This document shows, piece by piece, positions 25,735 through 33,755 of a DNA stretch of 46,931 nucleotides (position 1 is its first letter; the number at the start of each line of letters is the position of its first letter). The position numbers and the translations under genes were made by a program. A model generated the notes under the pieces. That model ran no database searches. It was not told the DNA's origin and was given only the letters and a program-made list of their open reading frames with translations. The stretch comes from Sulfuritalea sp. GTDB lineage: Bacteria; Pseudomonadota; Gammaproteobacteria; Burkholderiales; Rhodocyclaceae. The DNA lies in the NCBI GenBank assembly GCA_030680805.1, contig JAUXUK010000068.1, forward strand, positions 1-46,931, given 5' to 3'.

Positions 25735-26039
25735 GAGCTTGTGAAGAAATCGTAGCGCGCAGGCCGGAGGGCACGGCGCGAACTCGTCTTCGACATCGGC
25801 TTTCTGAAAGCCTTTTCCCACCTGTTCCTCGAAGCCGAAAACTAATCGGGGATGTATCCCTTTTACACACTGTTTGTTGCGCCAGCAGGGCCCAGCAAGT
25901 CCTGCAGGGCGGCATCCAGATCGGTGAAGCGGAAACTGAATCCTGCCGCCAGCAATCGCGCCGGCAAAACTCACTGAAGCCATGTCTGGCCCTGGTGGTG
26001 GCCATCCCGCCGGCACGGCTGTTCGCCCCCGCGCCACAT
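25735..26039. other. Gene-poor gap with degenerate coding sequence
   Basis: This 305-bp stretch separates the SCO gene from the SOUL gene. The only meaningful content is the C-terminal remnant of an epimerase gene (25863-25970, minus strand). A 105-codon open frame spanning the gap on the minus strand (25726-26043) is compositionally odd and is judged spurious. No terminator with a T run was seen. Confidence 0.5.
25863..25970 (-). pseudogene. C-terminal remnant of a TIGR01777 (YfcH-like) epimerase
   Basis: A 36-codon minus-strand fragment reads V-L-P-A-R-L-L-A-A-G-F, then F-R-F-T-D-L-D-A-A-L-Q-D-L-L-G and a stop. This is the typical end of TIGR01777 SDR-type nucleoside-diphosphate-sugar epimerases. 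It is preceded directly by an in-frame TGA, and upstream the SOUL gene begins within about 70 bp, so the rest of the gene is gone. Recognition is by eye only. Confidence 0.65.
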
Positions 26040-26645
26040 TCAATCAAGCACCAGCCATATTTCGTTCCGGCGCATAAACCACGGTTTCCACGGCGGGTCG
26101 AACCGCGCCCAGACGGCTTCGCCATGCCAGCGTAATCCCGCCTCCCCCAACGCATCCTGAAGCTTCTTCAGGTGCTCTTCGTAGCGGCTCTGCGACCAGG
26201 TACCGGAGTAGCCGATCACAGCCAGCGTTCGCGCCGGCATGGTGCGCAACGTGACGCTCGAATCGACCGGTTCCGGGAGGGTTTCCAGCGTCCATTCCGC
26301 GGGCATCGCAAACTGGATGGCATAAGCACCGGAACTCGCGCTTTGCGTCACCGGTGCCGTCATTGCAATCTTGGTGGGCGTTTGCGCCACGGGAGCGGTC
26401 ATCTCGATTTTTCGCGCTCCTTTGTTACCGCCAAAAATATATCCGGCCAGGGTGCGAAAGCCCTGGTTTCCTGCCTCTTCGGCAGTGGCGATGACGCTCG
26501 TTTCCGCCACCAGATAGGCTTCGTAGCGGCGCACCTCGAAAGCATCGTAGGTGCGGACCACCGTGTAGCGGGGTTCGTCAATTGCCATGGCGGAACTCCA
26601 GGCCAGCAACAGGCTGCAGGCAGCCAGAAAGCGAAATCGGATCAT
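26040..26645 (-). CDS. SOUL-family haem-binding protein, exported
   Basis: A 201-residue protein with a signal peptide (about 1-21, ending SSAMA). The mature part is a complete SOUL domain: PRYTVVRTYDAFEVRRYE at the start, F-R-T-L-A-G-Y-I-F-G-G-N, the paired K-I-E/A-M-T-A-P-V repeats, and a conserved C-terminal P-W-K-P-W-F-M-R-R-N-E-I-W. SOUL proteins bind haem or porphyrin; the bacterial role is unsettled. It lies just downstream of the light/oxidant gene array (152 bp away) in the same direction, and SOUL proteins often accompany such clusters, but a shared transcript is not shown. Confidence 0.92.
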   Translation of the reverse strand: MIRFRFLAACSLLLAWSSAMAIDEPRYTVVRTYDAFEVRRYEAYLVAETSVIATAEEAGNQGFRTLAGYIFGGNKGARKIEMTAPVAQTPTKIAMTAPVTQSASSGAYAIQFAMPAEWTLETLPEPVDSSVTLRTMPARTLAVIGYSGTWSQSRYEEHLKKLQDALGEAGLRWHGEAVWARFDPPWKPWFMRRNEIWLVLD

Positions 26646-26797
26646 TGAGGTGGAAATCCGCAGACTGTCACAAGCTCGAATGCCCGCGTCTTCAGCGTGA
26701 GACCACTTGGCCGCTGGCCGCTGTGCTTTCCTTGATACTCACGCATGGTATTTCGCTCCTCGCTAAGACCGATGGCGGCCAGGTACTCATCAGCGCT

Positions 26798-27220
26798 TCA
26801 GGCCCGCGCCATGCGCTGCAGGCCGCGCATCACGCAGCCGATCAGCGGCAGTTTTGCGTACAGTTCTTCGGCGGCATCCCAGTAGTCACGATGCAGCACG
26901 ACCTTGCCGGTGGCGTCGAAGCGCAGGTGGCTGGTGCCGCGCACGCAGATGGCCTGCGGCCGCCGGCTGCGGATGCGGAAGTGGAAATCCCATAGCAGCA
27001 TCACTCCGTCATCACTGGCGAAGCGGCTGCCGACGACGAAACGCGGTTCATCGACCTGGGTGAACATGTGGCGGAAGATATGCGCGATGGCGTCGGTGCC
27101 GCGCACCTCGTTGAACGGGTCCTTGAACTCGGCGTCGGCCGCATAGAACTGCGGCACCCGGTCGACCGTCTGCAGGCTCAGGTGTTCGAACCAGTCGATC
27201 AGGGCTTGTGTATCGTTCAT
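26798..27220 (-). CDS. SnoaL-like (NTF2-fold) protein
   Basis: A 140-residue single-domain NTF2-fold protein: LIDWFEHLSLQTVDRVPQFYAADAEFKDPFNEVRG at the N-terminus and HRDYWDAAEELYAKLPLIGCVMRGLQR at the C-terminus are characteristic of the SnoaL-like proteins that travel with an SDR and a DUF1365/CFA synthase in proteobacterial stress clusters. The biochemical role is unknown. The ATG at 27220 is used; a GTG at 27229 overlapping the SDR stop is equally possible and would be coupled. It is the last gene of the leftward array. Confidence 0.88.
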   Translation of the reverse strand: MNDTQALIDWFEHLSLQTVDRVPQFYAADAEFKDPFNEVRGTDAIAHIFRHMFTQVDEPRFVVGSRFASDDGVMLLWDFHFRIRSRRPQAICVRGTSHLRFDATGKVVLHRDYWDAAEELYAKLPLIGCVMRGLQRMARA

Positions 27221-27225
27221 GGCGG

Positions 27226-27993
27226 TCACAAGCGGGTGAAGCGCCGCACCAGCGCGAAATAAAGACTGTAAGGCAGCAGGCGCAGCAGCTTGAGCCAGGC
27301 GGTGAAGCGACGCGGAAAGTGAATCTCGAAACTGCCGCGACCGAAGCCGGCGATGATTTCTTCGGCGGCCTGCTGCGGGCTGATCAGCGCCGGCATTTCG
27401 AAATCGTTGGCCGCCGTCATCGGCGTCGCAACAAAGCCCGGGTTGATGATGAACACCGACAGGCCGCGCGGCGCGAGATCGAGATACAGGGTTTCGGCGA
27501 AGTTGATCAGCGCCGCCTTGGTCGGGCCGTAGGCCGCCGCCTTGGGCAGGCCGCGGAAGCCGGCGACGCTGGAAACAAAGGCCAGCGCGCCGCTGCCCTG
27601 CTTCAGCAGTTGCGGGATCAGCCGCGCCGAAGCCGCCATCGGCGCGCGCAAGTTGATGTCGAGCATCCGGTCGATGTCATTCGCATCGAGCTGCCAGGCG
27701 CGCATCGGCGCATAGGCGCCGGCGCAGAACACCACCAGGTCGATGCCGCCCCAGGCCTTGAACAGATCGTCGGCGGCAGCGGCGAAGGCAGTCCGGTCGT
27801 TGAGGTCGAAGGGTAGCACCCGCGCTTCCTTGTGGTCGGCCGCCAGGGCGCGCATGGCTTCCGCCCGCCGCGCCGAAACCGCGACATGTGCGCCGCGCTG
27901 CAACAGCGCCGCCGCCAGCGCCGCACCGATGCCCGACGAGGCGCCGATGATCCAGACGCGCTGACCTTTCCAGCCGCGGATGGGCGTGTTCAT
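27226..27993 (-). CDS. Short-chain dehydrogenase/reductase of the light/oxidant array
   Basis: A 255-residue SDR. The cofactor motif I-G-A-S-S-G-I-G lies at about residues 16-23; SARR after the second strand suggests NADP(H). The catalytic set is S in VSSVAGFRG, Y and K in YGPTK. The C-terminal 30 residues (FTAWLKLLRLLPYSLYFALVRRFTRL) are hydrophobic and basic, suggesting membrane attachment and so an acyl-lipid substrate. ATGA overlap with the DUF3833 gene fixes the start at 27993. Confidence 0.93.
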   Translation of the reverse strand: MNTPIRGWKGQRVWIIGASSGIGAALAAALLQRGAHVAVSARRAEAMRALAADHKEARVLPFDLNDRTAFAAAADDLFKAWGGIDLVVFCAGAYAPMRAWQLDANDIDRMLDINLRAPMAASARLIPQLLKQGSGALAFVSSVAGFRGLPKAAAYGPTKAALINFAETLYLDLAPRGLSVFIINPGFVATPMTAANDFEMPALISPQQAAEEIIAGFGRGSFEIHFPRRFTAWLKLLRLLPYSLYFALVRRFTRL

Positions 27994-28544
27994 GGCGTCC
28001 TGCGCTTGAGGGACAGCGTGACTTCGCCCAGCGCGAAGCCGTACTTGCTCATCAGCGAACGGTTGAGCATGACCTGGTCGTCGACCAGGAACATCCAGTC
28101 GTCGAAATCGACATTGATGATCTTGCCGTCGACATTCAGTGCCAGCACGTAGCGCCAGCGCAGGGCGTTGCCCGCCGTCTCGCCCAGCGCCTCGCCGACC
28201 ACGTCGCCGGCGGTGCCGATGAAGCGTCCGTTGCCGGTGTCGCGCAGGGTCCACACGCGGCGCGGCGGATTGCCGCCCTGATCGCCGTCGGACCAGGTGA
28301 AGCGTTCGTCGAGCGTGCCCGTGTCGCCTTGCCACTTCGCGTCGATGACGACATGGAAACGCTTGATTACCTTGCCCGAACGATCCTGGAACATGCCCCA
28401 GCCGTCCACGGTGCCGGAGAAGAATTTGCGTAAGTCGAGCTGCGGCTTCTCGCTGCGGTACTGCTCGACGTCGATGGCAGCGCAGCCACCGAGGAAGAAG
28501 AGGGTGAACAGCGCGGCGCCGACTAGGCGCATGAATCGGATCAT
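27990..28544 (-). CDS. DUF3833 lipoprotein
   Basis: A 184-residue probable lipoprotein: a short signal (RLVGAALFTLFFLGGCAAI) with lipobox L-G-G-C near residue 20. The mature domain (YRSEKPQLDLRKFFSGTVDGWGMFQDRSGKV...) is the DUF3833 fold, a beta-barrel-like domain with the conserved W-G and D-D-W-M motifs. Function unknown. The start ATG overlaps the MFS stop (ATGA) and has AGGGAAA upstream. It lies between the SDR and the MFS genes in the array. Confidence 0.9.
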   Translation of the reverse strand: MIRFMRLVGAALFTLFFLGGCAAIDVEQYRSEKPQLDLRKFFSGTVDGWGMFQDRSGKVIKRFHVVIDAKWQGDTGTLDERFTWSDGDQGGNPPRRVWTLRDTGNGRFIGTAGDVVGEALGETAGNALRWRYVLALNVDGKIINVDFDDWMFLVDDQVMLNRSLMSKYGFALGEVTLSLKRRTP

Positions 28545-29824
28545 GATGATTTCCCTTCGAATTGATGCTTCCAGCGCCACAGCAACAGCAAGGAGAAGAG
28601 CTTGATGACGGCCGGCAGCAGGGCGTAAATGGCCGCCAGCGCCACCAGTCCCTGCGCACTCGCCGTGTCGCCAGCGCCGACTTCATAGCCGCCGAAGCTG
28701 ACCAGCGGCAGGGCGATCCCAGCGGCCAGCGCGAGGTTGAACTTGGTGACGAAATTCCAGACACCGAAATAGGCGCCGGCGCCAGCGGCTTCGCTGCCGG
28801 CACGCCGGCCGGAAGCCAGACGGTCGGCGAGCAGGGCCGGCGGCAAGGCCAGTTCGGCACCGAGTGCGGCACCGCTGGCGGCGCAGATCAAGCCGAAGGC
28901 GATGCCGTCGCCGGCATCGAGCAGGAAGGCCCAGACGAAGCTGACTATCGCCAGCACCATGCTTGCCGCCCAGGCCGACACCTTGCCGTAGCGGCGCGCC
29001 AGCGCAACCCAGCCCGGCAGGGCGAGGCCGCCGCAAACAAAGTAGATGACCAGAAACAGTCCCTGCCATTCCTGCAGGCGCAGCACATCGGCAATGAAGA
29101 ACAGCACCAGCGTGGCCGGGATCGCCGAGGCGATGCCGCCCACCGCCAGCACGATCAGCAGGCGGCGAAAGTGCTGGTCGGCAAATACTGCCGTCAGCGG
29201 CAGGTGCCGGCTTGCGGAGGCTGTCGTTGTGTCTGCCGGCGTCAGCGGCGCGCCGGCCAGGGTGGCCAGCGCCGCCACCGCCAGTAGCGGTATGAAGACC
29301 CAGCCCAGGTGCTGCATCGCCGTTGCCACATCATTCGCCAGCAGCGAGGGTAAGGCGGCTGCAACCACCACGCCGCCCAGAGCGAACATCTCGCGCACCG
29401 ACGTGACACGGACGCTCTCCTGTGGCGTCGCGCCGAGTTCGGCACCCCAGGCGTGATAGTTGATGGTGGCCAGACTGAAGCCGACAAAAGTGACGACCAG
29501 GCTCAACACCAGCCAGGTCACGCCACCGCTGGCCGGTGGCGCCAGCAGGGCGGCCAGTCCGAGCGCCAGCAGAGGCAGGGCGAATGCGATGAGGCGTCGC
29601 CGATTGCCGAGACGATCGCTCCACTGCCCCAGCAGGGGATCGACCAGGGCATCGGCAAAACGCGTCAGCAACAGCACGGCGCCCACCATCGCCAGGGGCA
29701 GCCCGACGCTGTCGGCATAGAGTCGCGGCACATGAACGTAGAGCGGCAGAGCGGCAAACGCCAGCGGAAAGCCGAGGACCCCGTAGGCCGCAATCTGGCG
29801 AGCAGAAAGCTGCGTCGCGGCCAT
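28541..29824 (-). CDS. MFS transporter of the GPH/MelB type
   Basis: A 427-residue integral membrane protein with about 12 hydrophobic segments and no signal peptide. The signature FADALVDPLLGQWSDRLGNRRRLIA after the second segment is typical of the glycoside-pentoside-hexuronide family. Homologues travel with CFA synthase, DUF1365 and an FAD oxidoreductase in singlet-oxygen-response clusters, where the substrate is unknown and a sugar is not necessarily meant; lipid-related cargo is conceivable. A copy of the 25-bp repeat encodes E-V-G-A-G-D-T-A in the loop before the last membrane segment. The ATG shares one base with the stop of the chalcone-isomerase-like gene. Confidence 0.92.
   Translation of the reverse strand: MAATQLSARQIAAYGVLGFPLAFAALPLYVHVPRLYADSVGLPLAMVGAVLLLTRFADALVDPLLGQWSDRLGNRRRLIAFALPLLALGLAALLAPPASGGVTWLVLSLVVTFVGFSLATINYHAWGAELGATPQESVRVTSVREMFALGGVVVAAALPSLLANDVATAMQHLGWVFIPLLAVAALATLAGAPLTPADTTTASASRHLPLTAVFADQHFRRLLIVLAVGGIASAIPATLVLFFIADVLRLQEWQGLFLVIYFVCGGLALPGWVALARRYGKVSAWAASMVLAIVSFVWAFLLDAGDGIAFGLICAASGAALGAELALPPALLADRLASGRRAGSEAAGAGAYFGVWNFVTKFNLALAAGIALPLVSFGGYEVGAGDTASAQGLVALAAIYALLPAVIKLFSLLLLWRWKHQFEGKSS
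28661..28685 (-). repeat. 25-bp dispersed repeat, copy 5
   Basis: The reverse complement reads (tg)AAGTCGGCGCTGGC, gac, ACGGCG: 20 of 22 fixed positions match, the first two A being replaced. In the MFS gene it encodes V-G-A-G-D-T-A-S-A in a loop near the C-terminus. Confidence 0.7.
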
Positions 29825-30333
29825 CAGTTCAGCCCCAGCAAACGCGAACGCAGCGACGGCTCACGCGTGCGCTCATCGAGCCAGATGGCGAAAAAGGCGC
29901 GGGCGAATTCGATGTCGTCGATGCGCCCGGTGAGCCGGCCCTGGTGGTAGAACTCGGCGCCGCGCTGCGGCAGGTGCACGCCGTAAATTACTTCGTCCGT
30001 GCGCACGTCGGGGAAGACGCGTTCCAGATCGATTTTCCAGCGCGCCAGGCGCGCTTCGTCGGCGCTGCCCAGGCGCTGCATTTCCTCGATGCTGGCCTGC
30101 ACCAGGCGCGCCGATGGAATGTCGCGCGCATAGCGCAGCTCCAGCGCGTAGGGCAGCCCCGCCTGCCAGCGTCCGTCCGGCGCCCAGAGGCTCGCCTGGT
30201 AAAGGCGGAAGCCGAACCAGCGCATTTCGCCCTGGCCCTGCATGCGCCACTCCGGCGGCAGCACTGCCGCTGCGCTGCCGGCCAACAGCAGCAAGCCGAG
30301 GCCGGCGATGCATCGGCGCAGGACAGCGTTCAT
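29824..30333 (-). CDS. Chalcone-isomerase-like exported protein
   Basis: A 169-residue protein with a signal peptide (about 1-22, LLLLAGSAAA). The mature part matches the chalcone-isomerase-like fold found in proteobacteria: GEMRWFGFRLYQASLW at the N-terminus, ALELRYARDIPSARLVQASIEEM and DVRTDEVIYGVHLP. Fungal and bacterial relatives are thought to bind fatty acids rather than flavonoids. It overlaps CFA synthase by four bases (ATGA) and the MFS gene by one. A lipid-binding role in the periplasm is inferred. Confidence 0.88.
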   Translation of the reverse strand: MNAVLRRCIAGLGLLLLAGSAAAVLPPEWRMQGQGEMRWFGFRLYQASLWAPDGRWQAGLPYALELRYARDIPSARLVQASIEEMQRLGSADEARLARWKIDLERVFPDVRTDEVIYGVHLPQRGAEFYHQGRLTGRIDDIEFARAFFAIWLDERTREPSLRSRLLGLN

Positions 30334-31571
30334 GCGCGCGGCTTCTCCAGCAGGAACTGATAGACGTCGGTCGCACCGGCGCGAAAACCCGCTTCGCAGT
30401 AGGCCAGGTAGAAGCGCCACAGGCGGCGGAAGCGCTCGTCGAATCCCTGCGCCGCGATCTGCGGCCAGGCCGCCTCGAAATCACTATGCCACTGCGCCAG
30501 GGTGCGCGCGTAGTCGCTGCCGAAGGCGTGGCTATCGAGCACCGAAAAGTCGGCGCTGGCGGCACGGCGTTCGAACACCTGCGGCGAAGGCAGCATGCCG
30601 CCGGGGAAGATGTGGCGCTGGATGAAGTCGGTGCCGTGCCGGTAAGCACTGAAGCGCTCGTTGGCGATGGTGATGGTCTGTATCGCGGCGCGCCCGCCCG
30701 GCTTCAGGCAGTTGTGAAGTTGCGCGAAGTAGCCCGGCCAGAAGCGTTCGCCGACCGCCTCGAACATTTCGATGGAGACGATGTGGTCGTAGCGGCCGCG
30801 GATGTCGCGGTAGTCGGTGAGGGAAAAATCGGCGAGGTCGGCGAAGCCCTTTTGTTGCGCCCGCGCCCGCGACCACTCCAGTTGCGACGGCGACAGCGTG
30901 ATGCCATGCACCTTGCAGCCGAATTCCATGGCGGCGATCTCGGCCAGGCCGCCCCAGCCGCAGCCGACTTCGAGGATGCTGTCGCCCGGTTTCGGGTCGA
31001 GCATTTCCAGCAGGCGCATGTACTTCTGGCGTTGCGCCTGCTGCAGCGATTGCTGCGGATCGGCGCCGAACAGCGCCGCCGAATAGCTCATCGACGGATC
31101 GAGCCAGAGCTTGTAGAAGTCATTGCCCAAGTCGTAGTGGGCGAGGATGTTGCGCTTCGAGCCGGCGCGGGTATTGCTGCGCAGCAGGTGGCGCAGGCGA
31201 TGGCCCAGCACCGGCAGCCAGCTGCCGTGCACCGCACGAGCGAGCTGCCCGCGGTTCTCGGCGAGCAGGGTCAGCAGTTCGGCCGGCTGCTCGCTGTACC
31301 AGTCGCCATCGATCCAGCTTTCGCCGAAGCCGATGTCGCCTTCGGCCAGCACGCGGCGGAACACGCGTTCGTCATTGACCTGCAGCGTGGCGCGCTCGGC
31401 GCCATGGCCGAGCATGATGTGCTGGCCGTCGGGCAGGACCAGGCGCAGGCTGCCGCCTTCGATGTTCTGCAGCAGCTTGATCGCGGTGCGCGTAGCCGGT
31501 GCCAGCGCCGACGGCAAGGCGGCAGTGCGTGGCCGCGACAGCGGCAGGGAATTCGAAACAAGGGTGTTCAT
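30330..31571 (-). CDS. Cyclopropane-fatty-acyl-phospholipid synthase family methyltransferase
   Basis: A 413-residue SAM-dependent enzyme that methylates or cyclopropanates unsaturated acyl chains of membrane phospholipids. The SAM motif is E-V-G-C-G-W-G-G; LWLDPSMSYSAALF is the lipid-site segment, and the C-terminal Y-L-A-Y-C-E-A-G-F-R-A motif contains the conserved cysteine and glutamate. The start is ATG 31571, overlapping the DUF1365 stop. A perfect 25-bp repeat coincides with R-R-A-A-S-A-D-F-S. Whether it makes cyclopropane or methylated (furan-precursor) fatty acids cannot be decided; the FAD oxidoreductase next door makes the latter worth considering. Confidence 0.9.
   Translation of the reverse strand: MNTLVSNSLPLSRPRTAALPSALAPATRTAIKLLQNIEGGSLRLVLPDGQHIMLGHGAERATLQVNDERVFRRVLAEGDIGFGESWIDGDWYSEQPAELLTLLAENRGQLARAVHGSWLPVLGHRLRHLLRSNTRAGSKRNILAHYDLGNDFYKLWLDPSMSYSAALFGADPQQSLQQAQRQKYMRLLEMLDPKPGDSILEVGCGWGGLAEIAAMEFGCKVHGITLSPSQLEWSRARAQQKGFADLADFSLTDYRDIRGRYDHIVSIEMFEAVGERFWPGYFAQLHNCLKPGGRAAIQTITIANERFSAYRHGTDFIQRHIFPGGMLPSPQVFERRAASADFSVLDSHAFGSDYARTLAQWHSDFEAAWPQIAAQGFDERFRRLWRFYLAYCEAGFRAGATDVYQFLLEKPRA
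30545..30569 (+). repeat. 25-bp dispersed repeat, copy 6
   Basis: AAAAGTCGGCGCTGGC, ggc, ACGGCG: all 22 fixed positions match. It lies antisense within the CFA-synthase gene, where the coding strand reads R-R-A-A-S-A-D-F-S. Confidence 0.8.
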
Positions 31572-32338
31572 CGGGTGGTCTCCTGCAGGGGGGGTTGCGG
31601 ACGGGAATGGAAGACGGCGCGCTTCCACCACAGGCGAAGCGCCTGCCAGTGGATGCGCCAGACAACGGCGAGGGTCAGCAACGGCTGGCGCAGCAATGCT
31701 CGCAGCACGGGGGTGGCGGCCAGCGGCTGGGGCCGGCCTTCGAGTGCGGTGGCCAGCACGCGTTCGCCATCGAGCCAGTAGTCAAGCTCGACGCGGCGGC
31801 GCTGGTCGCTGATGTCGAAACGGAAGCGATATTCGCCGGCGACCGGGAAGAAGGGCGAGACATGGAAGATCTTGCGCGCCGGCAGCGTGTCGGCAACCGT
31901 GATCGGGCGCTGATCGGCATGCGCGACGAGGTAGTTGTGGCGGTCGCCGAAAGTGTTGCGCACCTCGGCCAGCACGGCGCGCAGGGCGCCTTCCCGGTCG
32001 TGACAAAACCAGAAGCTGACCGGATTGAAGACGAAGCCGAACAGGCGCGGAAAGGTCTGCAGCACCACTTCGCCGTCGGCCGCGGTGATGCCTTCGGCGG
32101 CCAGCAACTGGCGTATCCACGGCAGCAGCGGCGAACCGTCGCGCGCGCCGTGGTCACGGTAGCGCAGGCTGAGCGGACGCGCGCGCTCGATGCCGAACCA
32201 GCGGTTGCCGGCGTCCGGCAGTTGCGACAGCGGCAGCGCGAGGAAGAACAGCGGATAGACGAAGCTGTGCGCGGTCGGGCTTTGTCTTGCCGCAAAGCGC
32301 GCATGCATCACTTTCCCGGTGCACAGCAGGGCTTTCAT
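31568..32338 (-). CDS. DUF1365 protein
   Basis: A 256-residue DUF1365 protein. Visible signatures are the N-terminal GKVMHARFAARQSPTAHSFVYPLFFLAL and the central F-N-P-V-S-F-W-F-C-H-D followed by N-T-F-G-D-R-H-N-Y. The family almost always neighbours an FAD oxidoreductase and a CFA synthase, but its reaction is not established. No signal peptide; some hydrophobic patches. Its stop overlaps the CFA-synthase start and its start overlaps the FAD-gene stop, both by ATGA. Confidence 0.93.
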   Translation of the reverse strand: MKALLCTGKVMHARFAARQSPTAHSFVYPLFFLALPLSQLPDAGNRWFGIERARPLSLRYRDHGARDGSPLLPWIRQLLAAEGITAADGEVVLQTFPRLFGFVFNPVSFWFCHDREGALRAVLAEVRNTFGDRHNYLVAHADQRPITVADTLPARKIFHVSPFFPVAGEYRFRFDISDQRRRVELDYWLDGERVLATALEGRPQPLAATPVLRALLRQPLLTLAVVWRIHWQALRLWWKRAVFHSRPQPPLQETTR

Positions 32339-33627
32339 GCGGCGCTTTCAACCCGCTCCGCGCCATCCTGCCAGGGCGCGCGACAGCCGAGGCGATTGGC
32401 CACGGCCAGCGCTGAAGCCAGGCCGTCCTCGTGGAAACCGTAGCCGCCCCAGGCGCCGCAGAACCACAGGCGCTCGACGCCTTGTATGGCATCCAGCTGC
32501 GCCTGGGCGCCGATCGCCGCCTGGTCGAACAACGGATGGTCGTAGTCCCAGTCGCCGATCACTGTTGCCGGGTCGGGCTCGACATGCGGATTGAGCGAGA
32601 CGATCACCGGTGTTTGGGTCGGCAGCGGTTGCAGCTGGTTGATCAGGTAGGAGACGCTGACCGGCTGTGCGCCGCCGCGTTGTGCGCTTCCGCCTGGCGC
32701 GCCGGCCATGTAATTCCACGCCGACCACACGCGTTCGTCGCGCGGCAGCAGGCTGGCGTCGGTATGCAGCACGGCGCGGTTGGGTTGGTAACGGATGGCG
32801 CCGAGGATGGGGCGCTCGGTGGCACTGGCCGCGGTGCCGAGCAGGGCCAGCGCCTGGTCGCTGTGGCAGGCCAGCACGACTTCGTCGAAGTGTTCGCACT
32901 CGCCGCCGGGCAGGCCCAGCCAGACGCCGTCGGCATCGCGCAGGACGGACTTCACCGGCGTCGCCAGGCGCACGTCGGTCAGTTCCGCGACGATGCGCTC
33001 GACATATCGGCGGCCGCCGCCCTTGACCGTCTGCCACTGCGGCCGGTCGGTAATCTGTAGCAGGCCGTGGTTGCGGGCGAAGCGGACGAAGGTGGTGAGC
33101 GGATAGTCGAGCATGGCCTGCGTCGGGCAGGACCAGATCGCCGCCGCCATCGGCAGCAGGTACCAGTCGCGGAACTCGGCGCTGTAGCGCTCGCGTGTCA
33201 GGTAGTCGCCCAGCGTCACCTCAGGCAACACGCCGGCGGTCTCGCGGTTGAAGCGCAGCGTGTCCTGCAGCATGCGCCAGAAGCCGGGGCGCGCCAGGTT
33301 GCGCTTTTGCGCGAACAGCGTGGCGACGCTCGAGCCGGCCCATTCGAGGTCGGGTTCGGCCATGCTGACGGCGAAGGACATGTCGCTGGCGACCGTATCG
33401 ACCTTCAGCTCGCGGAACAGCGCGGTCAGGTTCGGATAGGTCCGATGGTTGAAGACCAGGAAGCCGGTATCCACCGAGAAGCGCGCGCCGGCTACCTCGA
33501 CATCCACGGTGTGGGTATGGCCGCCGAGGTAGTCGCCGGCCTCGAACAGGGTGACGTCATGGCGCTGCTTGAGCAGCCATGCCGCGGAGAGGCCGGAGAT
33601 GCCGGCGCCGACGACAGCGATTTTCAT
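32335..33627 (-). CDS. FAD-dependent amine-oxidase-fold oxidoreductase
   Basis: A 430-residue flavoprotein of the NAD(P)-binding/amine-oxidase group. The dinucleotide motif G-A-G-I-S-G lies at residues 7-12, followed by the acidic FEAGDYLGGHTHTVDVE, and the C-terminal FAD motif is WFCGAWGGYGFHEDGLASA. Homologues beside DUF1365 and CFA synthase have been called cyclopropane-fatty-acid-related proteins and may act as acyl-chain desaturase or oxidase. No metal motif is seen. The ATG overlaps the stop of a 43-residue membrane peptide gene. Confidence 0.93.
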   Translation of the reverse strand: MKIAVVGAGISGLSAAWLLKQRHDVTLFEAGDYLGGHTHTVDVEVAGARFSVDTGFLVFNHRTYPNLTALFRELKVDTVASDMSFAVSMAEPDLEWAGSSVATLFAQKRNLARPGFWRMLQDTLRFNRETAGVLPEVTLGDYLTRERYSAEFRDWYLLPMAAAIWSCPTQAMLDYPLTTFVRFARNHGLLQITDRPQWQTVKGGGRRYVERIVAELTDVRLATPVKSVLRDADGVWLGLPGGECEHFDEVVLACHSDQALALLGTAASATERPILGAIRYQPNRAVLHTDASLLPRDERVWSAWNYMAGAPGGSAQRGGAQPVSVSYLINQLQPLPTQTPVIVSLNPHVEPDPATVIGDWDYDHPLFDQAAIGAQAQLDAIQGVERLWFCGAWGGYGFHEDGLASALAVANRLGCRAPWQDGAERVESAA

Positions 33628-33755
33628 GACGAGCTCCTTCTGGTGAGGGGCCGGATGTCGCGCATGGGGGAACGCTCGGGGACACGTTCGGGCAGGTAGG
33701 CCGCGGCGCGCAGCAGGAGGGCGGTGAGGACGAGGCCGAGCAGGAGATCAATCAT
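33624..33755 (-). CDS. 43-residue membrane peptide
   Basis: A short gene: [20 protein letters not shown] followed by a basic, Pro/Arg-rich tail ending L-T-R-R-S-S-S. One N-terminal transmembrane helix with a cytoplasmic-type basic tail is predicted. Its ATG lies within the last codons of folE2 (eight-base overlap, GAGG upstream) and its stop overlaps the ATG of the FAD oxidoreductase (ATGA). The double overlap and the leucine-rich helix argue that it is translated. Function unknown; it may anchor the FAD enzyme. Confidence 0.65.
   Translation of the reverse strand: MIDLLLGLVLTALLLRAAAYLPERVPERSPMRDIRPLTRRSSS

Noticed and set aside
25726..26043. 105-codon minus-strand frame between the SCO and SOUL genes
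   Set aside because: It runs through the epimerase remnant in a different frame and lacks a ribosome site or family pattern.
28541..29824. Calling the MFS protein a sugar transporter
   Set aside because: The GPH signature alone does not define the cargo, and its neighbours all point to lipid or oxidant functions.
29824..30333. Flavonoid chalcone isomerase
   Set aside because: Only the fold matches; the gene is exported and lies in a lipid cluster, where relatives bind fatty acids.
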